A stretch of 16,791 nucleotides of DNA from JAKSSE01 sp045597645 (GCA_045597645.1 JAZLKM010000066.1:1-16791); one strand, 5' to 3'; positions 7,311-14,669 are shown, counted from the stretch's first letter. Numbers and translations are program-made. The notes: generated from the letters alone by a model not told the origin.

Positions 7311-7388
7311 CACGACTTCCTTAGAGGTCGTATCGAAAACAATTTATTGTTTTCGTATTCATTAGTCATCATGCACTAAGATGACTAA
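7311..7388. repeat. Tandem 78-base hairpin repeat, copy 1
   Basis: This copy differs from copy 2 at three positions. It contains three separate inverted repeats: ACGACTTC/GAGGTCGT (7312-7331, one T-G pair); CGAAAACAAT/ATTGTTTTCG (7334-7355, perfect, TT loop); and TTAGTCATC/GATGACTAA (7362-7388, 9-base loop). No ORF crosses it. Confidence 0.92.
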
Positions 7389-7390
7389 GA

Positions 7391-7411
7391 GATTCTGCGT
7401 GCGTGAGAATC
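7391..7411. other. Spacer hairpin carrying a 13-base copy of the tRNA 3' end
   Basis: Between the two repeat copies, GATTCT and AGAATC form a 6-bp stem. The loop and right arm contain GCGTGCGTGAGAA (7397-7409), identical to 7610-7622 at the 3' end of the tRNA-Arg gene. Confidence 0.6.
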
Positions 7412-7489
7412 CACGACCTCCTCAGAGGTCGTATCGAAAACAATTTATTGTTTTCGTTTTCATTAGTCATCATGCACTAAGATGACTAA
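7412..7489. repeat. Tandem 78-base hairpin repeat, copy 2
   Basis: Starts 101 bases after copy 1. Hairpins: ACGACCTC/GAGGTCGT (7413-7432, now fully paired); CGAAAACAAT/ATTGTTTTCG (7435-7456, identical); and CATTAGTCATC/GATGACTAATG (7461-7491), which extends to 15 bp with flanking T and A runs (7457-7495). In the first hairpin the difference between copies turns a T-G pair into C-G, so the fold is kept. Confidence 0.92.
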
Positions 7490-7516
7490 TGAAAAATTTC
7501 CTATTACCGCTACGAG

Positions 7517-7559
7517 CCGGCAGGCGAGACTTCGAACTCTTCGAAGTCTGAGCTGCCGG
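7517..7559. repeat. Nested hairpin between repeat block and tRNA terminator
   Basis: The inner stem AGACTTCGAA (7527-7536) pairs perfectly with TTCGAAGTCT (7540-7549) around CTC. The outer stem CCGGCAG (7517-7523) pairs with CTGCCGG (7553-7559), leaving a 3x3 internal loop. Confidence 0.85.
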
Positions 7560-7563
7560 TGAG

Positions 7564-7605
7564 TAACAAAAAAGAGATAGGTATCTACCTATCTCTTTTT
7601 TGTTA
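7564..7605. terminator. Bidirectional terminator after tRNA-Arg
   Basis: A perfect 20-bp inverted repeat with a TC centre: TAACAAAAAAGAGATAGGTA (7564-7583) and its complement (7586-7605). The A-run and T-run flanking the GC-containing core make it work in both directions. On the minus strand it begins six bases after the tRNA. Confidence 0.92.
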
Positions 7606-7610
7606 TTTCG

Positions 7611-7684
7611 CGTGCGTGAGAAGATTCGAACTCCCGACACCTTGGTCCGTAGCCAAGTGCTCTATCCAGCTGAGCTACACACAC
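7611..7684 (-). tRNA. tRNA-Arg (anticodon ACG)
   Basis: All arms fold. The acceptor stem GTGTGTG/CACGCAC has 7 pairs including one T-G. The D arm contains AGCTCAGCTGGATAGAGC. The anticodon stem CTTGG/CCAAG encloses loop CTACGGA, giving anticodon ACG, which reads CGN arginine codons after A34 deamination. The T arm contains GTTCGAATC. The discriminator is G, and CCA is not encoded. It is transcribed from its own promoter and closed by the strong terminator at 7564-7605. Confidence 0.97.
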
Positions 7685-7705
7685 GTATCCTAACGGACGA
7701 ATGAT

Positions 7706-7734
7706 ATAATATCAAACTGTGTAGTTAACGTCAA
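7706..7734 (-). promoter_or_regulatory. Sigma-A promoter of tRNA-Arg
   Basis: TTGACG (7734-7729), 17-base spacer, TATTAT (7711-7706) on the minus strand. Transcription should start about 12-15 bases before the mature tRNA 5' end. No clear terminator separates it from the upstream ATPase gene; the 6-bp TTTCTT/AAGAAA hairpin at 7765-7780 is too weak. Confidence 0.8.
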
Positions 7735-7808
7735 GCACTTTTTTAACAATTTTTACAAGCTCAATTTCTTGTATAAGAAATCCGCTGTCTGCCGTTTCAG
7801 TCAGGCCA

Positions 7809-10211
7809 TCACGCCCTTACATCGTGACATGTCATGTAGATAATCTGGTATTGGTCCTTGAGCGCGTCCAGGAAATCCATACCACCCGCCAACCGATCTG
7901 CATCAAGATTGGTAAACGGATCATCCATCAAAATAAATGGCTTATCCTCAGGATACATAGCATCTGCCAACGCCATTCTATAGCAAAGGCCCAAAAGGTC
8001 CTTATTCCCTTCAGAGAAAAGCCCGGCATCGTGCTGCATCCCTTCAGCCTGCACTGTCAGCCTAAGCGCCGAATCTATTCTAAATGGCTCTGAATTATCA
8101 TGGCTTAACATCTTATAGTATTTTCCAAAGCTTGCTCTAATAGGACCTAAATACTCTGCCGTGAAGGCTTCCTTCGCCTCAGTCAAAAGACTCCTGGTTT
8201 TCACCAGCAAATCATACTCGCACTGTGCTTTGTCTCTTGCGGCTATCATATTTTCAAGAGTGGCCTCATCCTCAGCTCGTCTTTCATATCGCTCAGAGGC
8301 TGCCTGCAAATGATTTTTCACAAAATCCAGTCTGTCCTTAACCTCTCGAAGTTTCTTATCAACTTCATCAATTTCCAATGCCACAGCTTCGAGCGACGCC
8401 ATCTCCTCTTCATCAGGAATATACGTTAAAGCCGACAAATCAGTTGTCCTTTCGAATCTCTCCAATTCAGACTTCGCATTATTAAGTAGCTCCATCGCTC
8501 TGTCATAGGCACTCATTTTATCCTTAATTTCCTGAAGCTGCTCCTCCAGGTTGTCGCCAGGGAAGCTTCCTATTCCAAGCAGATAGTTTTCTACTTTCTC
8601 ATGTAGTCTAGCCGCCTCTGCCAATGCTTCTTCGCTATTATCCTTTTTATCTGATATGTGTTGAAGGTGTCTTACGCCATCCTCAAGACCATACAGTGCA
8701 GCTATAGCATCTCCGTCCGCAGGCTCGCATTTAAACTCCGCAAGATAACCCATGACGTCATCATAGATGCTCATAGCCATATCCTTCTGTCTCGCTATTT
8801 CCTGCGATTTGTCTGCCAGTGCCTTTTTAGCGCTTTCCAGTTCTGCTATTTCCGCCTTTTTATCCTTATTAATTACCGCAGGAATAATGAAAATCAATCC
8901 CACTATTACAAGTAATACACCAATAATCAGTGCCAGAACTGTAGCCTGCACTCCAGTTGCAACCTCAATTCCATTCACAAAACCGATGGAAATTCCCGCC
9001 GCACCAGCAAATATCATAAACAAACCCACCAGTGCAAAAATAAGTCCCGGTATCATAAGACCCACTTTAAACCCACCACGATTGTTATTGCTTCGAAGCT
9101 CTAGCGCCTCTTTTTTTGCCTCTACAGTAGCCTCCTGCTTTTCCACCTCCGCAACTCGTCTAGTGTATTCAGCCCACTTGCTCCTGTTGTCAGCTATCTC
9201 CTCCGCCTCAGGCAATCTTTCAGCAAACATAAGCTCAAGCTTGGAAAATGCCTCCTGCTCTTCCAATGTCAAATCAAATGATTCTGCACGTGTCTTAAGT
9301 TCAGCTTCCTTCTTTAAACTAAGAAGAGCTCCATCAATTTCAGCTCTTGCAGGAATGCTGGCTGGCAGCTTGCTTCTAGCCTCCGTAGCCGCGTTTTCAC
9401 AGGCTGCAACATTCCCTTTAACTGCGTCGTATTTAGCTTTTATCTCTGCAGCATCCTTCTGCTTAGATATTTCTCTGCTCCTCGCCAAAAGCTCTTCCCT
9501 TTTGACCGCCAGTTCATGTTCTGCGGAGCTCAGCCCGCTTATCTCGGCCTCGTCCTGGGCTATTTCATCATCTACGCTGGCAGAATACGCAATTCGAGCC
9601 TGCAGCTCTGTTATGTCGTTGTTAAGACGCTTTACACTTCCTGTCGCTCTCTTGGGAGTGCGGAGGTTTTCTTCTTCCTGAAGCTTCTTTACAGCAGCTT
9701 CAAATCTTGATAGGTCTCCCTGGTCGTGTTCTACCCCACCGATTTTAGCGGTAATCATTGCGTTTGCTACGCTTTCACAGGACTTTTGAGATATGAAAAC
9801 TGTGTTGGCGAAGCTGTCCGAATCTATATCAAACAATTCCTGCCCAATATTTGAACTATACTTATCACTCAGTCCATTTGTCTCTAGGTTCCTAAGCTCA
9901 AAAATGTCCTCCGCTTGCTTTGCCCCAAAAACTCTGGATGCAACAAAGATATCTCCATCTCCATCCATAAATGTTAGGGAGCCCCCATAGGGCGTTCCTC
10001 CCGCCCACGGCTTGTAGCGCTTTCTCTCATTTTCAAGTTCACTTCTTGCTTTGTCGTTTTCAAACCCAAACAGCATTACGCGCAGAAAAGCAGCCAGAGT
10101 ACTTTTACCCCAGCCATTTTCCTTTAAAAATATGTTGAGTCCGTCAGAAAAATCGATATTCTCATTGCTAAGTCTGCCAAAATTCTCTATATGGCAAGAT
10201 ATTAATCTCAT
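7809..10211 (-). CDS. SbcC/YhaN-like ATPase with two central membrane helices
   Basis: An SMC/Rad50-type ATPase, the likely partner of the nuclease-like protein encoded just upstream. The N-terminal half has IENFGRL (8-14) and Walker A ENGWGKST (31-38). The C-terminal half has a degenerate ABC signature, FSEGNKDLLGLCYRMALADA (732-751), Walker B FILMDDPFTNLD (759-770), and a switch His796 in MTCHD. Between them lie two long coiled-coil arms (about 165-375 and 450-680). At the tip, instead of a CxxC zinc hook (no CxxC exists anywhere), are two hydrophobic helices (about 384-411 and 420-447), suggesting membrane attachment. At 800 residues it is shorter than E. coli SbcC (about 1050). The ATG at 10211 follows GGAG, 12 bases after the upstream stop. 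It resembles YhaN of Bacillus as the partner of YhaO; I assign this by pattern. Role in DNA end processing is family knowledge. Confidence 0.88.
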   Translation of the reverse strand: MRLISCHIENFGRLSNENIDFSDGLNIFLKENGWGKSTLAAFLRVMLFGFENDKARSELENERKRYKPWAGGTPYGGSLTFMDGDGDIFVASRVFGAKQAEDIFELRNLETNGLSDKYSSNIGQELFDIDSDSFANTVFISQKSCESVANAMITAKIGGVEHDQGDLSRFEAAVKKLQEEENLRTPKRATGSVKRLNNDITELQARIAYSASVDDEIAQDEAEISGLSSAEHELAVKREELLARSREISKQKDAAEIKAKYDAVKGNVAACENAATEARSKLPASIPARAEIDGALLSLKKEAELKTRAESFDLTLEEQEAFSKLELMFAERLPEAEEIADNRSKWAEYTRRVAEVEKQEATVEAKKEALELRSNNNRGGFKVGLMIPGLIFALVGLFMIFAGAAGISIGFVNGIEVATGVQATVLALIIGVLLVIVGLIFIIPAVINKDKKAEIAELESAKKALADKSQEIARQKDMAMSIYDDVMGYLAEFKCEPADGDAIAALYGLEDGVRHLQHISDKKDNSEEALAEAARLHEKVENYLLGIGSFPGDNLEEQLQEIKDKMSAYDRAMELLNNAKSELERFERTTDLSALTYIPDEEEMASLEAVALEIDEVDKKLREVKDRLDFVKNHLQAASERYERRAEDEATLENMIAARDKAQCEYDLLVKTRSLLTEAKEAFTAEYLGPIRASFGKYYKMLSHDNSEPFRIDSALRLTVQAEGMQHDAGLFSEGNKDLLGLCYRMALADAMYPEDKPFILMDDPFTNLDADRLAGGMDFLDALKDQYQIIYMTCHDVRA

Positions 10212-10223
10212 CTAATTACTCCA

Positions 10224-11330
10224 TCAATCCATCAACATTCCGCCGCCAAGCGCTCTTATACCATACCTTATGACCACACCTTTTTCTTCATCACTAAGAC
10301 TCTCGTCGGCATGTACACGTCTTATAAATTCACCTTTTAGTGACTTATCGAGGGCATACATTTCATAGTCTACTTTAACTACTGTGCGGTCCTTCACTCT
10401 CACAGCATAATACTCAGGCTCAATTCTCTTTTGTATGTAATCAACGTTCACCTCGGCATCTATATCCAGCTCTCCAGTGAGTGTGATATGCATCATATCG
10501 CGGCTTGTACCACCCGATGATAATATTTGGTTCCTCACTGTCACTTCAGCATCCATTGATGTCCGGCAGCCAGTCACATCGACTTCAACATCGTAAACTG
10601 TTCTAGTGGCAAAAGGTACAAATTCACCCTTCACGCTGTGGGATGTACTATCAATCTCGAGCAGCATGAAGCCATGCTCTCCACACTCATCGTATCCCCT
10701 GCCTTCAAGGCATCCTGGATATACATACACCCCTCTGGCATCTAGTTTTTCTTCCTTATGGGCATGAACGTGTCCCAGCGCCAGATAGTCTATAAATCTG
10801 TTTCGAAGAGCATCCAGGTTAATGATTTCCGCCTTATCCCTGGCACCATAAGCTGACTCTTGGCCATGTAGCGTCACTATATTTATTTTCTGGCTGTCAA
10901 GTCTCAGGCTTCCCAGTAGCATCTGAGCCGGTACGTCTGTAAACTCAGCGCCTGCCAGTATCACATCCCCAGTTTCATCCAACTCATAGTATGTCCAATC
11001 ACCGGAAAATAGTTTCAAATTATCCGGTAGCACATCATAATATCCTGTAAAACCATCTCCATCATGGTTGCCACATAAATAATAAAAAGAAAGCCCGCTA
11101 TGTGAGTCAATTTGTTGCATCACAAAATTGCGGGCCGTGGCTGAAACAGTTTTCTTGTCAAAAAGGTCCCCCGCTATGAGTACAGCACTTACGCCATTTT
11201 CTTCAGCATAATCGAGCATTCGCTCAAAGCTGACTAATAGCTCGTGCTTTCTTTCTGCAGCCTTTTGAGGCGGCAGAAAGCTGGTCATAGCAGAGTCCAA
11301 ATGTAAATCAGCACAATGTATCAGTTTCAT
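10224..11330 (-). CDS. SbcD/YhaO-like metallophosphoesterase (DNA repair exonuclease family)
   Basis: Probable Mn-dependent nuclease subunit of an SbcCD/Mre11-Rad50-like complex. All five metallophosphoesterase motifs are present in order: ADLHLD (7-12), GDLFD (54-58), GNHDG (87-91), LHG (154-156) and GHVHAH (186-191). The phosphodiesterase core spans about 1-230, followed by a C-terminal capping region to residue 368, consistent with the YhaO/SbcD group. Its ATG overlaps the dnaJ stop (ATGA), with only a weak ribosome binding site, so translation depends on dnaJ. The ATPase partner starts 12 bases after its stop. This places a DNA repair pair at the end of the heat-shock operon. Its activity on DNA is expected from the family, not shown here. 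Confidence 0.93.
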   Translation of the reverse strand: MKLIHCADLHLDSAMTSFLPPQKAAERKHELLVSFERMLDYAEENGVSAVLIAGDLFDKKTVSATARNFVMQQIDSHSGLSFYYLCGNHDGDGFTGYYDVLPDNLKLFSGDWTYYELDETGDVILAGAEFTDVPAQMLLGSLRLDSQKINIVTLHGQESAYGARDKAEIINLDALRNRFIDYLALGHVHAHKEEKLDARGVYVYPGCLEGRGYDECGEHGFMLLEIDSTSHSVKGEFVPFATRTVYDVEVDVTGCRTSMDAEVTVRNQILSSGGTSRDMMHITLTGELDIDAEVNVDYIQKRIEPEYYAVRVKDRTVVKVDYEMYALDKSLKGEFIRRVHADESLSDEEKGVVIRYGIRALGGGMLMD

Positions 11331-12514
11331 AGATCTTCAAGAGTTTCCTTCACTTTATCCATAAACTTCTTTTTCTTTCTTTCTTCCTTGGGTGCACTTG
11401 CAGCCTCAGAAGCAGCTTTTCCCAGAGAGTCTCCGCTTAGCGCATCGAACTCCTTGAGCTTTGCCTTCGCCTCCGAAGACAGTCCCGTAGGTGTCTGAAC
11501 AATGAATGTCACATAGTGATCGCCTCTTTGTCCATCGCGATTTAGAACAGGAATTCCCTTGCCGCGAAGTCGTATGCGGGTATCAGTCTGAGTTCCTGCT
11601 TTTACCTCGTAGCTTACTGCTCCATCTATCGTCTGAATTCGGATTTCTCCACCTAGAGCTGCCTGTGCAAAGCTAAGCGGCACGGTAGAATACACATCAA
11701 AGTCACTTCTCTGGAAAATAGGATGAGAAGCCACGCGCACCTCAACCAGAAGGTCTCCTCTAGGTCCACCCATAAATCCAGGCTCACCCATATCTCTCTG
11801 GCGTAGTCTCTGACCATCGTCAATACCTGCAGGTACCTTTATTGTAATGCGCTTGCGGTTAGATACATAGCCTGTGCCATGACAATCTGTACACTTCTCT
11901 TTTATAATTTCACCAGAGCCCTGGCAATCCGGGCATGTAGTGACATTTTGCACCATTCCAAACAGTGACTGCTGTTGCTGTACTACGCGACCCTTACCAC
12001 CACATTTGCCACATTTAACCTTAGATGTACCAGGCTTTGCTCCAGACCCATTACATGTCGGACATGGATCCTTAAGTGTAATCTCAAGCTCCTTCTCACA
12101 TCCGAATGCTGCCTCTTCGAAGGTAACATTAATCCTAGCGCCAAGATTTGCTCCACGCCTTGGACCAGCGCTTGCGCCTCTACGTCCTCCGCCGCCTCCA
12201 AATAGATCTGAGAAAATATCTCCAAAGCTGCCGAAGATATCAGAAAAATCCATGTTGCTGTAGTCAAATCCGCCGCCCGCACTGCCGTCGAACGCTGCAT
12301 GGCCGAATTGATCATACTGGCGTCTCTTATCCGGGTCAGAAAGCACAGCGTACGCTTCTGCCGCCTCTTTGAACTTCTTCTCTGCCTCTGCATCTCCTGG
12401 ATTCACATCCGGATGATACTTCTTGGCCAGCTTACGATAAGCACTTTTGATTGTGCTATCGTCAGCACCCTTATCTACTCCAAGGACCTCATAATAGTCT
12501 CTTTTATCTGCCAT
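11327..12514 (-). CDS. dnaJ: Chaperone DnaJ (Hsp40, class A)
   Basis: Co-chaperone that delivers unfolded proteins to DnaK and stimulates its ATPase. I start at the ATG at 12514 (395 residues), with AAGGAAG nine bases upstream and the standard MADKRDYYEVLG start; an in-frame upstream extension to 12556 has no support. Domains: J domain (1-70) with HPD at 34-36; Gly/Phe region (about 76-112); four zinc-finger repeats CPTCNGSG (151), CGKCGGKG (168), CPDCQGSG (194) and CTDCHGTG (208); substrate-binding domains to about 345; and a lysine-rich tail with EERKKKK (377-383). It is separated from dnaK by a hairpin-rich gap, and ends in a 4-base overlap with the nuclease-like gene. Confidence 0.98.
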   Translation of the reverse strand: MADKRDYYEVLGVDKGADDSTIKSAYRKLAKKYHPDVNPGDAEAEKKFKEAAEAYAVLSDPDKRRQYDQFGHAAFDGSAGGGFDYSNMDFSDIFGSFGDIFSDLFGGGGGRRGASAGPRRGANLGARINVTFEEAAFGCEKELEITLKDPCPTCNGSGAKPGTSKVKCGKCGGKGRVVQQQQSLFGMVQNVTTCPDCQGSGEIIKEKCTDCHGTGYVSNRKRITIKVPAGIDDGQRLRQRDMGEPGFMGGPRGDLLVEVRVASHPIFQRSDFDVYSTVPLSFAQAALGGEIRIQTIDGAVSYEVKAGTQTDTRIRLRGKGIPVLNRDGQRGDHYVTFIVQTPTGLSSEAKAKLKEFDALSGDSLGKAASEAASAPKEERKKKKFMDKVKETLEDL

Positions 12515-12592
12515 CTTTTTATCTTCCTTGCAAAACTGCAACGAACTGACTGCCAAAAGCAGTCAGTCCAAGCATTATTTGTGTTTATTGGT

Positions 12593-12620
12593 ATGGAATG
12601 AACTCGCTGCGCGAGTTCCG
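12593..12620. repeat. 28-base direct repeat, copy 1
   Basis: Begins ATGGAATG and contains the GAACTCGC/GCGAGTTC hairpin. Two bases differ from copy 2 at 12636-12663, and the period is 43 bases. The loop reads TGC here and TTC in copy 2, while the stem is identical. Confidence 0.88.
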
Positions 12621-12635
12621 GTGACGTCGTGTCAC

Positions 12636-12663
12636 ATGGAACGAACTCGCTTCGCGAGTTCCG
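12636..12663. repeat. 28-base direct repeat, copy 2
   Basis: Begins ATGGAACG and matches copy 1 at 26 of 28 positions. The GTGAC/GTCAC mini-hairpin fills the space between the copies. Confidence 0.88.
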
Positions 12664-12734
12664 CCGACGAGAGTCATTTTAAAGCATAATGACTCTCTGT
12701 CGGCGATGTCTAAATATCGCGTCAAACGCGATAT

Positions 12735-14630
12735 TTAGACTTCCTTAAAGTCTGCATCGATGATGTCGTCATCTGAGCCTGATGCGTCACTGCCGTAGCC
12801 TGCTCCCTGCGCGCCAGCGAATCCGCTCATGTCCGGACCTGCGCCTGCGCCCTGTGCACCCTGCTGCATGTTCTCATACATCTTGGTGAATACGCTCTGT
12901 GCGCTCTGCTCAAGCTTCTCTCTAGCTGCCTTAATCTGAGCTACAGTATCCTCGCTCATCTCCTCAGCAACCTGATTTGCATCAAGCAAGCTCTTAAGTG
13001 CTGCAAGGTCTGCCTCTACTGCACTCTTATCTGAATCAGAAAGCTTGTCGCCTACTTCCTCAAGTGCCTTCTCTGTCTGGAATGCAAATGAATCAGCATC
13101 ATTTCTTGCGTCGATTGCTTCCTTGCGCTTCTTATCCTGTGCCTCATACTCAGCAGCTTCCTTTACTGCCTTCTCGATGTCCTCATCAGACATGTTAGAA
13201 CCTGCAGTGATAGTGATATGCTGCTCTTTTCCAGTACCAAGGTCCTTTGCTGATACGTTAACGATACCGTTTGCATCAATATCGAAAGTAACCTCAATCT
13301 GTGGTACACCACGACGTGCTGGTGGGATACCATCCAAACGGAACTGGCCAAGTGACTTGTTGTCTCTTGCGAACTGACGCTCACCCTGTACTACGTTGAT
13401 ATCTACTGCGGTCTGGTTATCAGCTGCAGTTGAGAATACCTGGCTCTTCTTTGTAGGAATAGTAGTATTTCTCTCGATAAGTCTGGTAGCAATACCGCCC
13501 ATGGTCTCGATTGAAAGTGAAAGCGGGGTAACATCCAGAAGAAGAATCTCTCCTGCGCCTGCATCTCCTGCAAGCTTACCGCCCTGGATTGATGCACCGA
13601 TTGCAACGCACTCATCTGGGTTAAGGGTCTTGCTTGGCTCATGTCCGGTAAGCGCCTTTACCTTCTCCTGTACGCTAATCATACGGGTTGAACCACCTAC
13701 CAGAAGTACCTTTGAAAGCTCAGATGCTGAAAGACCTGCATCCTTGAGGGCCTGCTGTACAGGACCTGCTGTAGCCTCTACAAGGTCATGTGTAAGCTCA
13801 TCGAACTTAGCACGGGTAAGGTTCATATCAAAATGCTTCGGTCCCTCTGCAGTAGCAGTGATGAACGGAAGGTTAATGTTGGTTGTAGTAGATGAAGAAA
13901 GCTCCTTCTTAGCCTTCTCAGCAGCTTCCTTAAGTCTCTGAAGCGCCATCTTGTCAGTAGAAAGGTCTACGCCCTCTGCCTTCTTGAACTCAGCAAGCAT
14001 CCAGTCGGTAATCTTCTGGTCGAAGTCATCACCGCCAAGTCTGTTGTTACCAGCGGTAGCAAGTACCTCGGTTACGCCATCACCAATCTCAATGATTGAT
14101 ACATCGAATGTACCACCACCAAGGTCATATACCATAATCTTCTGCTCGTTCTCATTATCAAGACCGTAAGCAAGAGCTGCTGCTGTAGGCTCGTTAATAA
14201 TACGCTTTACGTCAAGACCTGCGATCTTACCAGCATCCTTGGTAGCCTGACGCTGAGCGTCGTTAAAGTATGCCGGAACAGTGATAACAGCTTCTGATAC
14301 AGACTCGCCAAGATAAGCCTCAGCATCAGCCTTAAGCTTCTGAAGAATCATAGCTGAAATCTGCTGTGGGCTGTACTTCTTGCCATCAATTGTACGTCCA
14401 TTATCAGTACCCATATCACGCTTAATTGAAGCGATGGTCTTCTCTGCATTGGTTACTGCCTGACGCTTTGCAGCATCACCTACGATACGCTCACCAGTCT
14501 TGGTGAATGCTACGATAGATGGTGTGGTGCGTGCTCCCTCAGTATTTGCGATAACGGTGGGCTTTCCACCTTCCATAACTGCTACACAGCTATTGGTTGT
14601 TCCTAAGTCGATTCCAATAATTTTTCCCAT
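12735..14630 (-). CDS. dnaK: Chaperone DnaK (Hsp70)
   Basis: ATP-driven protein-folding chaperone, working with DnaJ and the exchange factor GrpE. It starts at ATG 14630 after a near-perfect AGGAGG. It carries IGIDLGTTNSCVAV (5-18), VYDLGGGTFDVSII (167-180) and VLLVGGSTRMISVQ (308-321) of the actin-like ATPase domain, the inter-domain linker EILLLDVTPLSL (361-372), a substrate-binding beta domain (about 375-490) and a helical lid. The C-terminus is Gly/Ala/Gln/Met-rich and ends DDDIIDADFKEV, as in typical bacterial DnaK; 631 residues is normal. A short region missing from Gram-negative DnaK (around 79-84) is in keeping with the Gram-positive type. The 39-base gap to grpE holds a 6-bp hairpin (14647-14663) just upstream of its ribosome binding site. 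Confidence 0.99.
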   Translation of the reverse strand: MGKIIGIDLGTTNSCVAVMEGGKPTVIANTEGARTTPSIVAFTKTGERIVGDAAKRQAVTNAEKTIASIKRDMGTDNGRTIDGKKYSPQQISAMILQKLKADAEAYLGESVSEAVITVPAYFNDAQRQATKDAGKIAGLDVKRIINEPTAAALAYGLDNENEQKIMVYDLGGGTFDVSIIEIGDGVTEVLATAGNNRLGGDDFDQKITDWMLAEFKKAEGVDLSTDKMALQRLKEAAEKAKKELSSSTTTNINLPFITATAEGPKHFDMNLTRAKFDELTHDLVEATAGPVQQALKDAGLSASELSKVLLVGGSTRMISVQEKVKALTGHEPSKTLNPDECVAIGASIQGGKLAGDAGAGEILLLDVTPLSLSIETMGGIATRLIERNTTIPTKKSQVFSTAADNQTAVDINVVQGERQFARDNKSLGQFRLDGIPPARRGVPQIEVTFDIDANGIVNVSAKDLGTGKEQHITITAGSNMSDEDIEKAVKEAAEYEAQDKKRKEAIDARNDADSFAFQTEKALEEVGDKLSDSDKSAVEADLAALKSLLDANQVAEEMSEDTVAQIKAAREKLEQSAQSVFTKMYENMQQGAQGAGAGPDMSGFAGAQGAGYGSDASGSDDDIIDADFKEV

Positions 14631-14669
14631 TTTAATTCCTCCTAACGTTTTCCTTAAGAAAACTCATTA

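Larger units (their letters stand above)
12545..12740. repeat. Array of five hairpins between dnaK and dnaJ
   Basis: Almost the whole dnaK-dnaJ gap is inverted repeats. In plus coordinates: ACTGACTGC/GCAGTCAGT (12545-12567, 9 bp); GAACTCGC/GCGAGTTC (12600-12618, 8 bp); the same stem again (12643-12661); a 17-bp stem with one bulged T, made from CGCCGACGAGAGTCATT and its partner (12662-12705); and GTCTAAATATCGCG/CGCGATATTTAGAC (12708-12740, 14 bp, including the dnaK stop codon). A weaker GTGAC/GTCAC lies at 12621-12635. None is followed by a convincing T-run on the minus strand, so they are not ordinary terminators. Confidence 0.9.

Noticed and set aside
7311..7489. Two near-identical repeats with a 23-base spacer, CRISPR-like at first sight
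   Set aside because: Only two copies of 78 bases, each with three internal hairpins; CRISPR repeats are shorter, more numerous and separated by longer unique spacers, and no cas gene is near.
8767..9681. 304-codon plus-strand frame opposite the SbcC-like gene
   Set aside because: Antisense shadow of the coiled-coil region; Ser/Ala-rich low-complexity translation, no ribosome binding site, and the minus-strand gene has all conserved motifs.
12545..12567. Terminator between dnaK and dnaJ
   Set aside because: The 9-bp stem is good, but on the minus strand it is followed by TCGTTGCAG rather than a T-run, so read-through into dnaJ is expected.
13396..13941. 181-codon plus-strand frame opposite dnaK
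   Set aside because: Mirror of a strongly codon-biased conserved gene; no independent support.
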